Source: JACCTH01 sp035253825 (lineage in GTDB: Bacteria > Actinomycetota > Acidimicrobiia > Spongiisociales > ZC4RG35). Taken from it: a stretch of DNA of 64,000 bases. The DNA is taken from assembly GCA_035253825.1 (NCBI GenBank), contig DATFBM010000007.1:104606-168605 (forward strand), written 5' to 3'. The position numbers and the translations under genes are program-made. Numbering within the stretch: position 1 is the stretch's first letter; the number at the start of each line of letters is the position of its first letter. Positions 24,645 through 32,541 of the stretch are shown piece after piece. The notes below the pieces were generated by a model, which was not told the origin of the DNA, ran no database searches, and saw only the letters and a program-made list of their open reading frames with translations.

Positions 24645-25762
24645 CCGACCGGCTCTTGCGCCTCGGCGACCAACTCAGCGAAGAGGGCGTTCAGCCGCTC
24701 ATCGTCGATCCCCCGCCCGATCAGGTAGTCGGCAAACAACTCCGAGGGCGGGCGGCCAATCCGGGTCGGTGCGGTTCCACCCTTGGTCCGCGGCGACGCC
24801 AGCAGCCGGATGTCGACGGCATTGGGGAAGATCTCCCGAACCTCGTCGAGCAGCCCAACCCGGAGGGGCTCGTCCAAGTCGATGCGGAGGAAGGCGTCGC
24901 CAACTTCAGAATCGCGGATCTGGTCGAGCTTCCCCCGCAGCGTGCGGAGTCTTCGACCCGACTTCAAGTAGCGGGTTTCCACCTGGGCCGGCAAGCCCGG
25001 CTCAGCGGTAACGAGGAGGATGGCCTTGCGGTCCTCTTCCTCACCGAAGTCGAGCTGGAGCGGCGAACCGGAATACCAGAGCGGCAACGGGGCAGCGACC
25101 TTCTGCGGGCGATGGAGATGACCCAGGGCGACGTATTGGAAATGGCTCGGGAAGGAAGCGGTGGGAATCGCATAGTCGAAGAGATGAACCGCCCGCTCGC
25201 CACCCCCGGTCTGCCCGCCGTGGACCATGAGATGACCGGCCAGGACGTTCACGGCATCGGCGGCCATCCCTGAGCAGAGAGCGGCGATGATCTGTTGCAC
25301 TCGTTCGGAGTACTCGCCGCGCAGCTCGGTACTGTCGAGGGAGAGAATCTGCTCGGCCCGCACGATCCCCTTCTTCGAGATGAAAGGCACCATCACCACC
25401 CGAGTCGCAAGGTCGGCAAATTCGAGCACGCCCTCTCGCGCCACTCCGGCGCCGACCTGGACCCGGCCCAGCCTCAACAACGGGGCGACGGCACGAAGCC
25501 GGCTCGGATTGTCGTGATTGCCGGCCACGACCACTACCGGGCCTACCTCGGCCAGCGCCAACAGTGCCCGGTAGACGATCTCCTCGGCGGAGGGGCTGGG
25601 AGTGGAGGCATCGAAGATGTCCCCTGTTACGAGGATGAGATCGACCTTTTCGGCGGCGGCCAGGGTGGCAATCTCCGAAAGGACGGCGCGGTGCTCGTCG
25701 TCCCGCGACTGGCCGCGGATGGTCCGCCCGACATGCCAGTCGGCGGTGTGGAGGATCTTCAC
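24641..25762 (-). CDS. sbcD: SbcD/Mre11-family exonuclease
   Basis: A 373-aa metallophosphoesterase nuclease. The five phosphoesterase motifs are visible: LHTADWHVG (residues 4-12), LILVTGDIFDAS, VVVVAGNHDNPSR, VLAGHLMVHGG and YVALGHLHRPQ. The GTG at 25762 (VKILHTADWHVG) is preferred, one base after the herA stop; the longer frame to 25987 is Ser/Arg/Pro-rich herA shadow. It forms the Mre11-Rad50 complex with the overlapping downstream sbcC. Confidence 0.93.
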   Translation of the reverse strand: MKILHTADWHVGRTIRGQSRDDEHRAVLSEIATLAAAEKVDLILVTGDIFDASTPSPSAEEIVYRALLALAEVGPVVVVAGNHDNPSRLRAVAPLLRLGRVQVGAGVAREGVLEFADLATRVVMVPFISKKGIVRAEQILSLDSTELRGEYSERVQQIIAALCSGMAADAVNVLAGHLMVHGGQTGGGERAVHLFDYAIPTASFPSHFQYVALGHLHRPQKVAAPLPLWYSGSPLQLDFGEEEDRKAILLVTAEPGLPAQVETRYLKSGRRLRTLRGKLDQIRDSEVGDAFLRIDLDEPLRVGLLDEVREIFPNAVDIRLLASPRTKGGTAPTRIGRPPSELFADYLIGRGIDDERLNALFAELVAEAQEPVG

Positions 25763-25763
25763 C

Positions 25764-27446
25764 TCACTCCAACCCGGCGAAGGGATCGGCCAGGACGAGG
25801 TCGTCAGCGGCGAGGCCCGCTTCCGACGCCCGGGTGGCCCAGGCAGGGAAGGGGAACTCGAGTACGAGCGGGATCGGCAGCTCGGGTTGGGAGAGGAGCA
25901 TCGTCCCCGGCTTGATGATCGTGGCGCGTTGGCGATGAACCGAGGGGAGAAAGCCGTACTCCTCCCGGGCCGCCTCTGCCGGATCAAGCCGGCCCACCAC
26001 TCGGATGGCGCTGTTGGCGATGATCCTGCGCTCGACCTCGCTCGCGGTCTGCTGCGCCCCGATCAAAATCACCCCCAGACTTCGCCCCCGCTCGGCGACG
26101 TCGAGGAGGATCTCCTTGATCGGGCTCGATCCCTCCCGGGGTGCATACTTGTTGAGCTCGTCCAAAACCAGGAAGAGCATCTCGTTCGATTGGCCCGCCC
26201 CCTCTTTCTCCTCGAACGCCTTGCGAATGGTGACTCCGACCACGAACCGCTTGGCGCGATCGTGGAGGTTGTGGATGTCGACCACCGTCACCTGATGGTC
26301 GAGGCTGATGCGGTTGCGGTCCGGCGTCGATTGGTCCCCCCGAATCAGCGCCTCCACGTGACGTTGAGCGGCAGCCAGACGGCGGATGAAGGCGTTGATG
26401 GTGCCCTGGCCGATGGCGGGGCCGGCCCAGGTCTGGTCGTTCTGCACACGGTCGTTGATCACATCGACGAGCTGGCGGAAGGTGCGGACTTCCTCGCCCT
26501 CGATCCGGACGGCGCCCTCTCCGGTCGGAACCGCCTGCCGGAGCTGGGTCATCACGTTGTAAATGACCATCGTGTAGTGGGCGCGCTCGTCCTCTGACTC
26601 GGCAAAGAGGAACGGAAGCAGGTCCTCGTGGCAGAACTCCTCAATGGTCCAGAAGAATGGAGTGACACCGTTGGTACGGCTGGTTACGTCAGGGACAACC
26701 ACCCCAGCGCCCCGCCGCGGAGGAGCGAAGATCTGGAATGAGCGAAAGGATTCCGCTGGAAGACCGAGCTTGCCGTATAGAAGTGACTGTTCGTCCTCCA
26801 GAGCGACATTGGGCTTGTCGAGGAATAGAAGGTCCTCGCCTTTGACGTTGAAGATCAAGGCCTTGGTGTTCACAGTGCGATTCCCCAGGACTCCCGAGGT
26901 GAAAAGGGAGTGGAGGAGAAACGTGGCGTAGGTGGTCTTGGTGGCCACGCCGCTGATCCCGGAAATGTTGACGTGCGCCCCCCTCCGCCCGTCGAGGAAT
27001 TCCAGATTGACGAAGAGCGGCTCGCCGTTGCGCGACAGGCCCACCGGCAGCCGCTCCGTCATCCGGTCGAAGAACAGGGCCCGGTCCCGGTCCGATCCTG
27101 CCGCCACCGCCACTTCCTGGCCGGGCCGAGGCGGCACAAAGACCTCAGGCTCGAAACGGGTAGCTGTCACCTGCGCGGTCTCGAACACCTCGGCCGGCAA
27201 GAGCCCGTTCTCGATCAGGAAGACATCGGAGTCAAAGTTGGCTCCTTCGTAGCGGGCCCGCACCTGGGAGACGATTCCATATATATGGACGACCTGGCCG
27301 CCCGGGAGGGCCCTAGAAAGCGCCACGACGTCGTCGAGTTGGAGGAACCGATCGGGACCGACCCCCACCCAGAACTCGAGCGGAGTGGCGTCCTCGGTCC
27401 CGATCACTCGGCCTACCGGGACCGACACAGTCCCATCTCCATCCAC
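25764..27446 (-). CDS. herA: HerA-type hexameric DNA translocase
   Basis: A 560-aa FtsK/HerA-superfamily ATPase. An N-terminal HAS-barrel (about residues 8-110, VGRVIGTEDATPLEFWVGVG onward) is followed by a Walker A of the bacterial HerA form (ISGVATKTTYATFLL, about 185), Walker B in MLFLVLDELNKYAPREG and the ILIGAQQTASEVERRI sensor/arginine-finger region. HerA pumps DNA into NurA during end resection. The GTG at 27446 is chosen because a TAGCCT box ends exactly 7 nt before it; the longer frame to 27542 collides with the divergent gene. It is the first gene of the operon. Confidence 0.88.
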   Translation of the reverse strand: MDGDGTVSVPVGRVIGTEDATPLEFWVGVGPDRFLQLDDVVALSRALPGGQVVHIYGIVSQVRARYEGANFDSDVFLIENGLLPAEVFETAQVTATRFEPEVFVPPRPGQEVAVAAGSDRDRALFFDRMTERLPVGLSRNGEPLFVNLEFLDGRRGAHVNISGISGVATKTTYATFLLHSLFTSGVLGNRTVNTKALIFNVKGEDLLFLDKPNVALEDEQSLLYGKLGLPAESFRSFQIFAPPRRGAGVVVPDVTSRTNGVTPFFWTIEEFCHEDLLPFLFAESEDERAHYTMVIYNVMTQLRQAVPTGEGAVRIEGEEVRTFRQLVDVINDRVQNDQTWAGPAIGQGTINAFIRRLAAAQRHVEALIRGDQSTPDRNRISLDHQVTVVDIHNLHDRAKRFVVGVTIRKAFEEKEGAGQSNEMLFLVLDELNKYAPREGSSPIKEILLDVAERGRSLGVILIGAQQTASEVERRIIANSAIRVVGRLDPAEAAREEYGFLPSVHRQRATIIKPGTMLLSQPELPIPLVLEFPFPAWATRASEAGLAADDLVLADPFAGLE

Positions 27447-27453
27447 GTCGTCG

Positions 27454-27459
27454 AGGCTA
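27454..27459 (-). promoter_or_regulatory. -10 box for the herA operon
   Basis: TAGCCT on the minus strand ends 7 nt before the GTG at 27446, the leaderless geometry seen elsewhere in the window. Confidence 0.5.
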
Positions 27460-27535
27460 TCAAAGGGGTCCGACAGAATCGGGTACCTCGCCAGCCTGGG
27501 CCTGGGTGCGCTCCCTGTGGCACACTTCCGCCGCC

Positions 27536-30500
27536 ATGGCATCCGACGCCGATCTGCTGTCTTTGCTGACCATCGCCAAGGTCCCGGTTTCGATCAATGC
27601 CGCGGCCTTCGCCCTCGACATTTCGCCTTCCGAGATCAGAGATATCAGCGCCCGTCTCGAGGAGGGCGGTGACATCATCGAGACCGGCCGCGGCTACGCC
27701 CTGGCTCCAGGAAAGGCCGTGGAAGTGAAACCGGCCCTGGCCGCCTACCTCGCCGAGAGGCTGGCTCAGAATCTCGACGCCGGGCCGGCCGTCAGGGGTC
27801 GTCTGCTGCTCGAGGCCGGGAAAGCGGAGGAGGCCTGGTCGTTCCTCAGCCAGGAAGCCCTCGATAGCGGGCATCGCCGGCATGATGCCGATCGAACCGA
27901 GATCATCGCCCTCGCCCTCCAGGCTCGGGACGCGGCCGAGATCGAGGGCGGTGAGGCAGAGGGCCGCCTCCGGCTCCAGCTGGCGATGCTCTATCGATGG
28001 GCCGGCCGATCAGAAGACTCGCAGCGTGAGATCGAAGGCGCCGTGCGCTTGCTCGACGGCGAAGAGCTCGTCAACGCGTTGGGCTTCGCGGCGGCGGTTG
28101 CGGACGATCGCCAGCACCCGCAAGCCGCCGAGCGGTGGGTGGCCATGGCCGAGTCGGTAGCCGCCACCTTGAACCAACCCGCCAAGCTGGGATCGCTTCT
28201 AACTTTCCACGGTCGAGAGCTATCACGGCTCGGTTTCGCCGCCGAGGCCAACGCGGCGCTCCATAAAGGAGAAGAGCTGCTCGAAGAGCACGGATCGATG
28301 GTTCAACGCTTCTACGGCCGTCTCAATCGCGCCTGGCTCGAGTTCGATCAGGGCGACGTTGGAAAGGCGGAGATGGACTTCGCATTCCTCGTCGATCAGG
28401 CCGGATCCCTGGAAGGGGAAGCTTCCCTTGCTTCCACCCTCGCTTCCTGGGCCCGGACGCTTTACGCCACTGGCCAGCCGGAGCGGGCCCGGGAAATCTC
28501 GGCGCAGGCAGGCGAGCTCGCCGAACAATCCGGGTCGAAAGCCGCCTCGATGCTGGTCTCGATGGCTGATGCCGAAGGAGCCCTGCTCTTCGATCGGGCG
28601 GATGATGCACTCGAAAGCGCCGAGGCCGCAGTAAGCGCTGCCCTCGATTACCTACCGGCCTGGGAAAACGCGACTCGATATCTGAAAGCCCGAGCGCTTT
28701 TCCTCGCCGGCCGCACTGAAGAGGCTCGAATCGAGGTCGAGTCAGCTCTTTCAGCGACCCCGGCGGGAGGGGACGGCCTCCGCTGGCAAAGTCGCATCCA
28801 GGCTCTTCAACTCGACCTGGCCGACACCTGGGATTCGGAGCGGGCAGCGGATCTCGCCGACCAATTGCTGCAGAGCGGCTGGTTCGGGGCCGCGGTGGAG
28901 TTGATGGTGGCTCGGGCTGGCCGCGGGCGTGACCAGGATCTCGCTGCCGAGGCAGCCGCCCTGGCCATGCAGCTCGGGAATTTCGTTCAGGCCGCCAAGG
29001 CGATCGAAGCCGGCGGTCTCTGGGGAGACCCGCTGGCTAAATCGGTGGCAGCACGTCTGCGCACCCTGCCCACCGGTTGGGAGCCGGCCTTGATGTCAAA
29101 CCCGGACGTGGCGACTGCTATGTCGACGGCCGAGGGCGAAGACGACGAACTGCTGCTTTCTCGGATCGACGAAGCGATGGCGGCAGCCGGCCTTTCCGGC
29201 GACGTGATCCTCAGCCCTGCTCAACGGCGGGCGGCGGGGCTCCATCGACCGCGCCGAAGGCGGCGTCGGCCTGGGTGGCAACTGGCCCTGGGTGCCGCCG
29301 CCGTCGCCGTTCTGGCCGTGGCATCGGCCGCGGTCACAATCAACCTCCTCGCTCCACCCACCACCATTGCAACGCCGACCTCGGCTGAGGTCAGAGCCAC
29401 CACCACAGTCGTGGCTGCCATCCACGAGACCCAGATCCCGCCCCCGGAGTCGCGCCTGAACGGCATCTATTCGGTCCGCGGCGGGCCGGGCCGGGCTGGG
29501 CTCTCAACCGGAGGCTTTCGCGAGGTGGCCGGCTACTACTGGCGCGACACGCCAGGTGGCAGCATCGTCACCTCTGCAGTTGCCTTCGGCCCATACGTGT
29601 ACATCGGGACCGACGAGGACATCGTCTACGGCCTCGAGATGCAAACGGGTCTCCTGAACATGAGGGTGGTGTCGGATGCACCGATCGCCTCCGAGTTGGC
29701 AGTCGGCCAGCCGGTATCGGGTGAGGGCGAGCGATCGGCGCTGATCCTCACCTTCTCCACCTCCGAGGGAATTGCCTACGGATACGACGCCCTCAGGAGC
29801 GGGTCAGCGATCTGGCAGACCCAGGTGGGGCGCTCGCCCGGCGCTCCGCTGATCACCCAAGACAAGGTCGTGTACGCCACAAGCGACGGAATGCTGCATG
29901 CGCTAGCTCTGACCAGTGGCACTCCGCTATGGACCTTCGACAGCGGTGGCGAAAGTTTCGTCTCCGGGCCGACCGAGGTCGACGGAACGATTTATGCAGC
30001 AGCTCGGGACGGACTTCTTTATCTGGTGGATGCGGCCACCGGGGATCCGCTGTGCGAGAACCCGGTCCGACTTACCGGTAGCGCGGTGGCCAGCCCGGTC
30101 GTAACCGGCGATGCAGTCTTCGTCGGGCTGGAGTCGCCGCCAGGGGTCCACGTCTACGGGACCGGTTCCTGCGGAGTGCCGACCGCCGGCTATGCCGCCT
30201 TCTATCCCAGTTCGACTGCGATTCGCCTCGGTCCGGCGATGACCCCCGAGACGATGTACCTCATCGAGGAACGGAACCTGATTGCGCTTTCTCTCGATCC
30301 TTCCTTGTGGACCGATCCGACAGTCCTCCCGTCACCCTGGGAGAGCACCTTCGCGGCCGACAACATCATCACTACTCCCCCGGTCCTGGCCGACGACATC
30401 GTTTACGTTGGCACCCAGGATGGACTGGTTCTGGCGGCCGATGCCGCCACCGGGACCGAGGCCTGGCGCTTTGAGACCGGATCGGCCATCAGGGGAGAGA

Positions 30501-30571
30501 TCATCGTCGTGCCAGGCGCTGTGCTCGCCACCACCGCTCAAGGCGAGATCGTCGTCATCGGCGGCGATTAG
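27536..30571 (+). CDS. Large winged-helix / TPR-like / membrane / PQQ beta-propeller protein
   Basis: A 1,011-aa multidomain protein, not recognised as a named family. Residues 1-70 look like a winged helix (LLTIAKVPVSINAAAFAL, ISARLEEGGDIIETGRGYAL). Residues 75-520 are a long helical TPR-like solenoid rich in Ala/Glu. A stop-transfer pattern RPRRRRRRPG followed by a hydrophobic helix (about 575-600) predicts an N-in/C-out topology. Residues 640-1011 are beta-propeller blades with PQQ-like repeats (YIGTDEDIVYGLEMQTGLL, YAAARDGLLYLVDAATGDP, YVGTQDGLVLAADAATGTE). It may couple an extracytoplasmic sensor to a cytoplasmic scaffold. It diverges from herA, with starts 90 bp apart. Confidence 0.75.
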   Translation: MASDADLLSLLTIAKVPVSINAAAFALDISPSEIRDISARLEEGGDIIETGRGYALAPGKAVEVKPALAAYLAERLAQNLDAGPAVRGRLLLEAGKAEEAWSFLSQEALDSGHRRHDADRTEIIALALQARDAAEIEGGEAEGRLRLQLAMLYRWAGRSEDSQREIEGAVRLLDGEELVNALGFAAAVADDRQHPQAAERWVAMAESVAATLNQPAKLGSLLTFHGRELSRLGFAAEANAALHKGEELLEEHGSMVQRFYGRLNRAWLEFDQGDVGKAEMDFAFLVDQAGSLEGEASLASTLASWARTLYATGQPERAREISAQAGELAEQSGSKAASMLVSMADAEGALLFDRADDALESAEAAVSAALDYLPAWENATRYLKARALFLAGRTEEARIEVESALSATPAGGDGLRWQSRIQALQLDLADTWDSERAADLADQLLQSGWFGAAVELMVARAGRGRDQDLAAEAAALAMQLGNFVQAAKAIEAGGLWGDPLAKSVAARLRTLPTGWEPALMSNPDVATAMSTAEGEDDELLLSRIDEAMAAAGLSGDVILSPAQRRAAGLHRPRRRRRRPGWQLALGAAAVAVLAVASAAVTINLLAPPTTIATPTSAEVRATTTVVAAIHETQIPPPESRLNGIYSVRGGPGRAGLSTGGFREVAGYYWRDTPGGSIVTSAVAFGPYVYIGTDEDIVYGLEMQTGLLNMRVVSDAPIASELAVGQPVSGEGERSALILTFSTSEGIAYGYDALRSGSAIWQTQVGRSPGAPLITQDKVVYATSDGMLHALALTSGTPLWTFDSGGESFVSGPTEVDGTIYAAARDGLLYLVDAATGDPLCENPVRLTGSAVASPVVTGDAVFVGLESPPGVHVYGTGSCGVPTAGYAAFYPSSTAIRLGPAMTPETMYLIEERNLIALSLDPSLWTDPTVLPSPWESTFAADNIITTPPVLADDIVYVGTQDGLVLAADAATGTEAWRFETGSAIRGEIIVVPGAVLATTAQGEIVVIGGD

Positions 30572-30600
30572 CGACCACCTTTCACCGGCAACCCTTCTGC

Positions 30601-30635
30601 GCGGATTTTTCCGTCGCTGATACGGAGAAATCCGC
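30601..30635. repeat. Imperfect palindromic repeat, copy 1
   Basis: A 14-bp arm (30601-30614) pairs with 30622-30635 around the loop CGCTGAT, with one G-T wobble. It shares the loop core CGCTGA and the right arm ACGGAGAAATCCGC exactly with copy 2. It sits just after the stop of the propeller gene and could act as a transcript-end structure. Confidence 0.7.
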
Positions 30636-30661
30636 ACAGTTATTGCCGGCGTCGACTCCGT

Positions 30662-30696
30662 GCGGATTCATCCGTCGCTGACACGGAGAAATCCGC
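30662..30696. repeat. Imperfect palindromic repeat, copy 2
   Basis: A 14-bp arm (30662-30675) pairs with 30683-30696 around the loop CGCTGAC, with two mismatches. The right arm is identical to copy 1 and the start-to-start period is 61 bp. It is probably a dispersed intergenic palindromic element of this genome; other copies cannot be seen here. Confidence 0.7.
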
Positions 30697-30917
30697 GCAG
30701 TAGCTTCGGGGTTCCAGCAATTCGCCCTCGGTCGAAACGCGATCGCCACCAGAATCGCCGACATCGACAGAACACCTAGGAACCTCAAGCCGGATCGAAG
30801 GGTCCGTCACGTCTGATAACCAACTGGAGGACGAGCCGAACCGCCTAAAGGTTCACGTCTATGCCTCATCACGTTGTTCATTGAATTTGGGCCGAGTTGG
30901 TAGCCGCGGTAACACCA
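30697..30917. other. Intergenic, no gene recognised
   Basis: Together with the two palindromes this makes a gap of about 350 bp between convergent genes. No coding signal, tRNA or clear terminator was found. A short minus-strand frame across 30582-30788 translates the palindromes and is not considered a gene. Confidence 0.5.
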
Positions 30918-31391
30918 TTACTCCGCCTGGAGCGGCGTGGCGCCTGTGATGGAGATCAATTCATCGTAAGTGGTGTTGAAGACTGCGTCGGGGTGGCCGG
31001 CCGCAGCCCATATGGATTCGTGTTTTCTCAGCCAAGTATCGATATAAGTCGGGATCGGCTTTGCATGGCCCACTGGAGCGACTCCGCCGATGACCTGACC
31101 GGTGTGGCGGCGGACAAACTCGGGAGAAGCCTTGCCCAGGTGCTCGATTGCCAATCGGTTGGCGACCTTGGCGACGTCCACCCGATGTGCTCCCGACGTC
31201 AGGATCAGCAACGGAGCCCCATCGGCGTCGAAGATCAAGCTGTTGGCAATCGCTCCCACCTCACAACCGAGCGCGGCTGCGGCGTCAGCCGCGGTGCGCA
31301 CCGGTGAGCCGAACACCCGGATCTCGCCGGTGGCACCGAGGCGCTTCAGTTCGCTGCGAACGTGGGCGATCGAGGCATGCTCGGTCTTCAA
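30918..31391 (-). CDS. YbaK/EbsC-family aminoacyl-tRNA deacylase
   Basis: A 157-aa YbaK-domain protein; family members hydrolyse mischarged aminoacyl-tRNAs. The core reads GCEVGAIANSLIFDADGAP, LLILTSGAHRVDVAKV, KASPEFVRRHTGQVIGGVAPVGH and PIPTYIDTWLRKHESIWAAAG. The usual catalytic Lys of the AKTLVF motif is Asn (IANSLIF), so a different subfamily or activity is likely. The TTG at 31391 is the start that fits the domain; the longer frame to 31571 reads the upstream acyl-CoA synthetase relic out of frame. That relic ends 14 bp upstream, so ybaK probably uses its promoter. Confidence 0.8.
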   Translation of the reverse strand: MKTEHASIAHVRSELKRLGATGEIRVFGSPVRTAADAAAALGCEVGAIANSLIFDADGAPLLILTSGAHRVDVAKVANRLAIEHLGKASPEFVRRHTGQVIGGVAPVGHAKPIPTYIDTWLRKHESIWAAAGHPDAVFNTTYDELISITGATPLQAE

Positions 31392-31405
31392 GACGCCTGC
31401 TTCTC

Positions 31406-31701
31406 TCAGCCCGTGCGAACCGAGGCGGCCGCGGCCAAGCCCAGTTCGTCGATGGAGGTCTCCCGCATCTTGAACTTTTGGACCTTGCCGGTCACGGTCA
31501 ACGGAAACTCCTCGGTAATCCGCAGGCAGCGAGGGATCTTGAGTTGGCCATTCGCCCGATGCAGAACTCATGCAACTCCTCGGGTGAGAGCTGTTGACGG
31601 GGGATAGATGTTCTCGCCCCCCCGGATCGCCATGTCCTTAATCCGACCGATTGACCGATCAGTGGCGCGGTGGTGGTTCCGGAGACATAGCTCGGGTTCA
31701 C
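31406..31701 (-). pseudogene. Internally deleted acyl-CoA synthetase (FadD-like) relic
   Basis: Minus-strand translation gives an N-terminal acyl-CoA-ligase start (GTG 31701, NPSYVSGTTTAPLIGQSVG). It passes directly, in a different frame, into the C-terminal adenylation motif RIKDMAIRGGENIYP. After further frame changes come LSPEELHEFCIGRMAN and then LRITEEFPLTVTGKVQKFKM, with a stop at 31406 after ASVRTG. Roughly 400 or more codons between start and C-terminal domain are missing, and at least two more frameshifts follow. The junction shares GGTCGG, suggesting deletion by short homology. It cannot make a working AMP-forming ligase. Confidence 0.8.
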
Positions 31702-31708
31702 CTCAATA

Positions 31709-31714
31709 AGGGTA
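31709..31714 (-). promoter_or_regulatory. -10 box of the acyl-CoA synthetase relic
   Basis: TACCCT on the minus strand ends 7 nt before the GTG at 31701. It appears intact and may now serve ybaK. Confidence 0.45.
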
Positions 31715-31751
31715 TTGCACCCCAGAGGACCTGGGCTTGACTCTGTCTTCG

Positions 31752-31784
31752 GTAAGCGGTAACTTACGGTAAGTCATGGCTTAC
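31752..31784 (+). promoter_or_regulatory. Two tandem GTAAG-N6-CTTAC operators over the arsR start
   Basis: GTAAG-CGGTAA-CTTAC (31752-31767) is followed after one base by GTAAG-TCATGG-CTTAC (31769-31784), the second spanning the ATG at 31776. The repeat period is 17 bp. Perfect 5-bp arms with equal spacers are what a dimeric ArsR-type autorepressor would bind, covering promoter and start codon. Confidence 0.65.
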
Positions 31785-32102
31785 GGAGATGCGCTGACGG
31801 CGCTAGCTGATCCCACCCGACGGTCGGTTTTCGAACAGTTGATTGGTGGTGCCCGATCGGTGGGCGAGATCGCAAGCGATCTTCCCGTGAGCCGGCCGGC
31901 GGTCTCCCAACACCTGCGGGTGTTGAAGGAGGCCGGTTTGATCGGTGAGCGCCGGGTCGGCACCCGGCGCTACTACAGCCTCCGCCGTGACGGGCTCGCT
32001 GAATTGCGAAATTACGTCGACGGGTTCTGGGATGAGGCGCTGGCCTCCTTCAAGCGCGCCGCCGAGAGAGGAGAAAAGGATGAAGCAAGTGATGTCTTAT
32101 AA
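31776..32102 (+). CDS. ArsR-family transcriptional regulator
   Basis: A 108-aa winged-helix repressor. The helix-turn-helix is GEIASDLPVSRPAVSQHLRVLKEAG-like (about residues 32-55), preceded by ALADPTRRSVFEQLIGGARS and followed by the wing RRVGTRRYYSLRRDGLAEL. No metal-binding cysteines are present, so it belongs to the metal-independent group often paired with SRPBCC proteins. It overlaps the SRPBCC gene by 23 bp. Autoregulation through the two operators is likely. Confidence 0.9.
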   Translation: MAYGDALTALADPTRRSVFEQLIGGARSVGEIASDLPVSRPAVSQHLRVLKEAGLIGERRVGTRRYYSLRRDGLAELRNYVDGFWDEALASFKRAAERGEKDEASDVL

Positions 32103-32541
32103 GAATGTGTCGCTCGAGCCGGTCCGGAAGTCGGTGACCGTCGAGACCTCGGTGGAGCACGCTTTTGCTGTGTTCACCGAGCGGATGGGCGATTGGTGGC
32201 CCGTTCACACCCACTCGGTTCACGGAGAGAATGCCATGTACGCCGGAATGGAACTTCGGGAGGGCGGAGCGATCTTCGAGGTCTGGCAAGAAGGCCGCGA
32301 AGTCTGGGGCGAGATCACTTCCTGGGACCCTCCTCATCGCTTGGTGTTCACCTGGCACCCAGGTCATGATCTCGATGAGATCACCGAAGTTGAGGTCCGT
32401 TTTGCCTCCAGAGGCAATGTGACCGTGGTCGAGCTCGAACATCGCGGCTGGGAAGCCCGAGGCGAACGAGCGGACGAAATCAGATCCAACTACGAGAGCG
32501 GCTGGGAAAAGATCCTCGATCGCTTCGCGTCCATCATCTGA
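32080..32541 (+). CDS. SRPBCC (AHSA1-like) domain protein
   Basis: A 153-aa helix-grip-fold protein: VRKSVTVETSVEHAFAVFTERMGDWW at the N-terminus, EITSWDPPHRLVFTWHPG in the middle, TVVELEHRGW near residue 120, and a C-terminal YESGWEKILDRFASII helix. These bind hydrophobic ligands. The arsR-AHSA1 arrangement is common in actinobacteria and suggests that the regulator senses the same compound. Start at ATG 32080 after GAGAAAAGGA. The 3' end overlaps the convergent sugar dehydrogenase gene. Confidence 0.88.
   Translation: MKQVMSYKNVSLEPVRKSVTVETSVEHAFAVFTERMGDWWPVHTHSVHGENAMYAGMELREGGAIFEVWQEGREVWGEITSWDPPHRLVFTWHPGHDLDEITEVEVRFASRGNVTVVELEHRGWEARGERADEIRSNYESGWEKILDRFASII

Noticed and set aside
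25763..25987. 75-residue N-terminal extension of sbcD
   Set aside because: Ser/Arg/Pro-rich composition and complete overlap with the herA coding region; Mre11 proteins start at the ILHTADWH strand.
30582..30788. Short minus-strand frame over the palindromic repeats
   Set aside because: Its translation is produced by the repeats; no ribosome binding site or family match.
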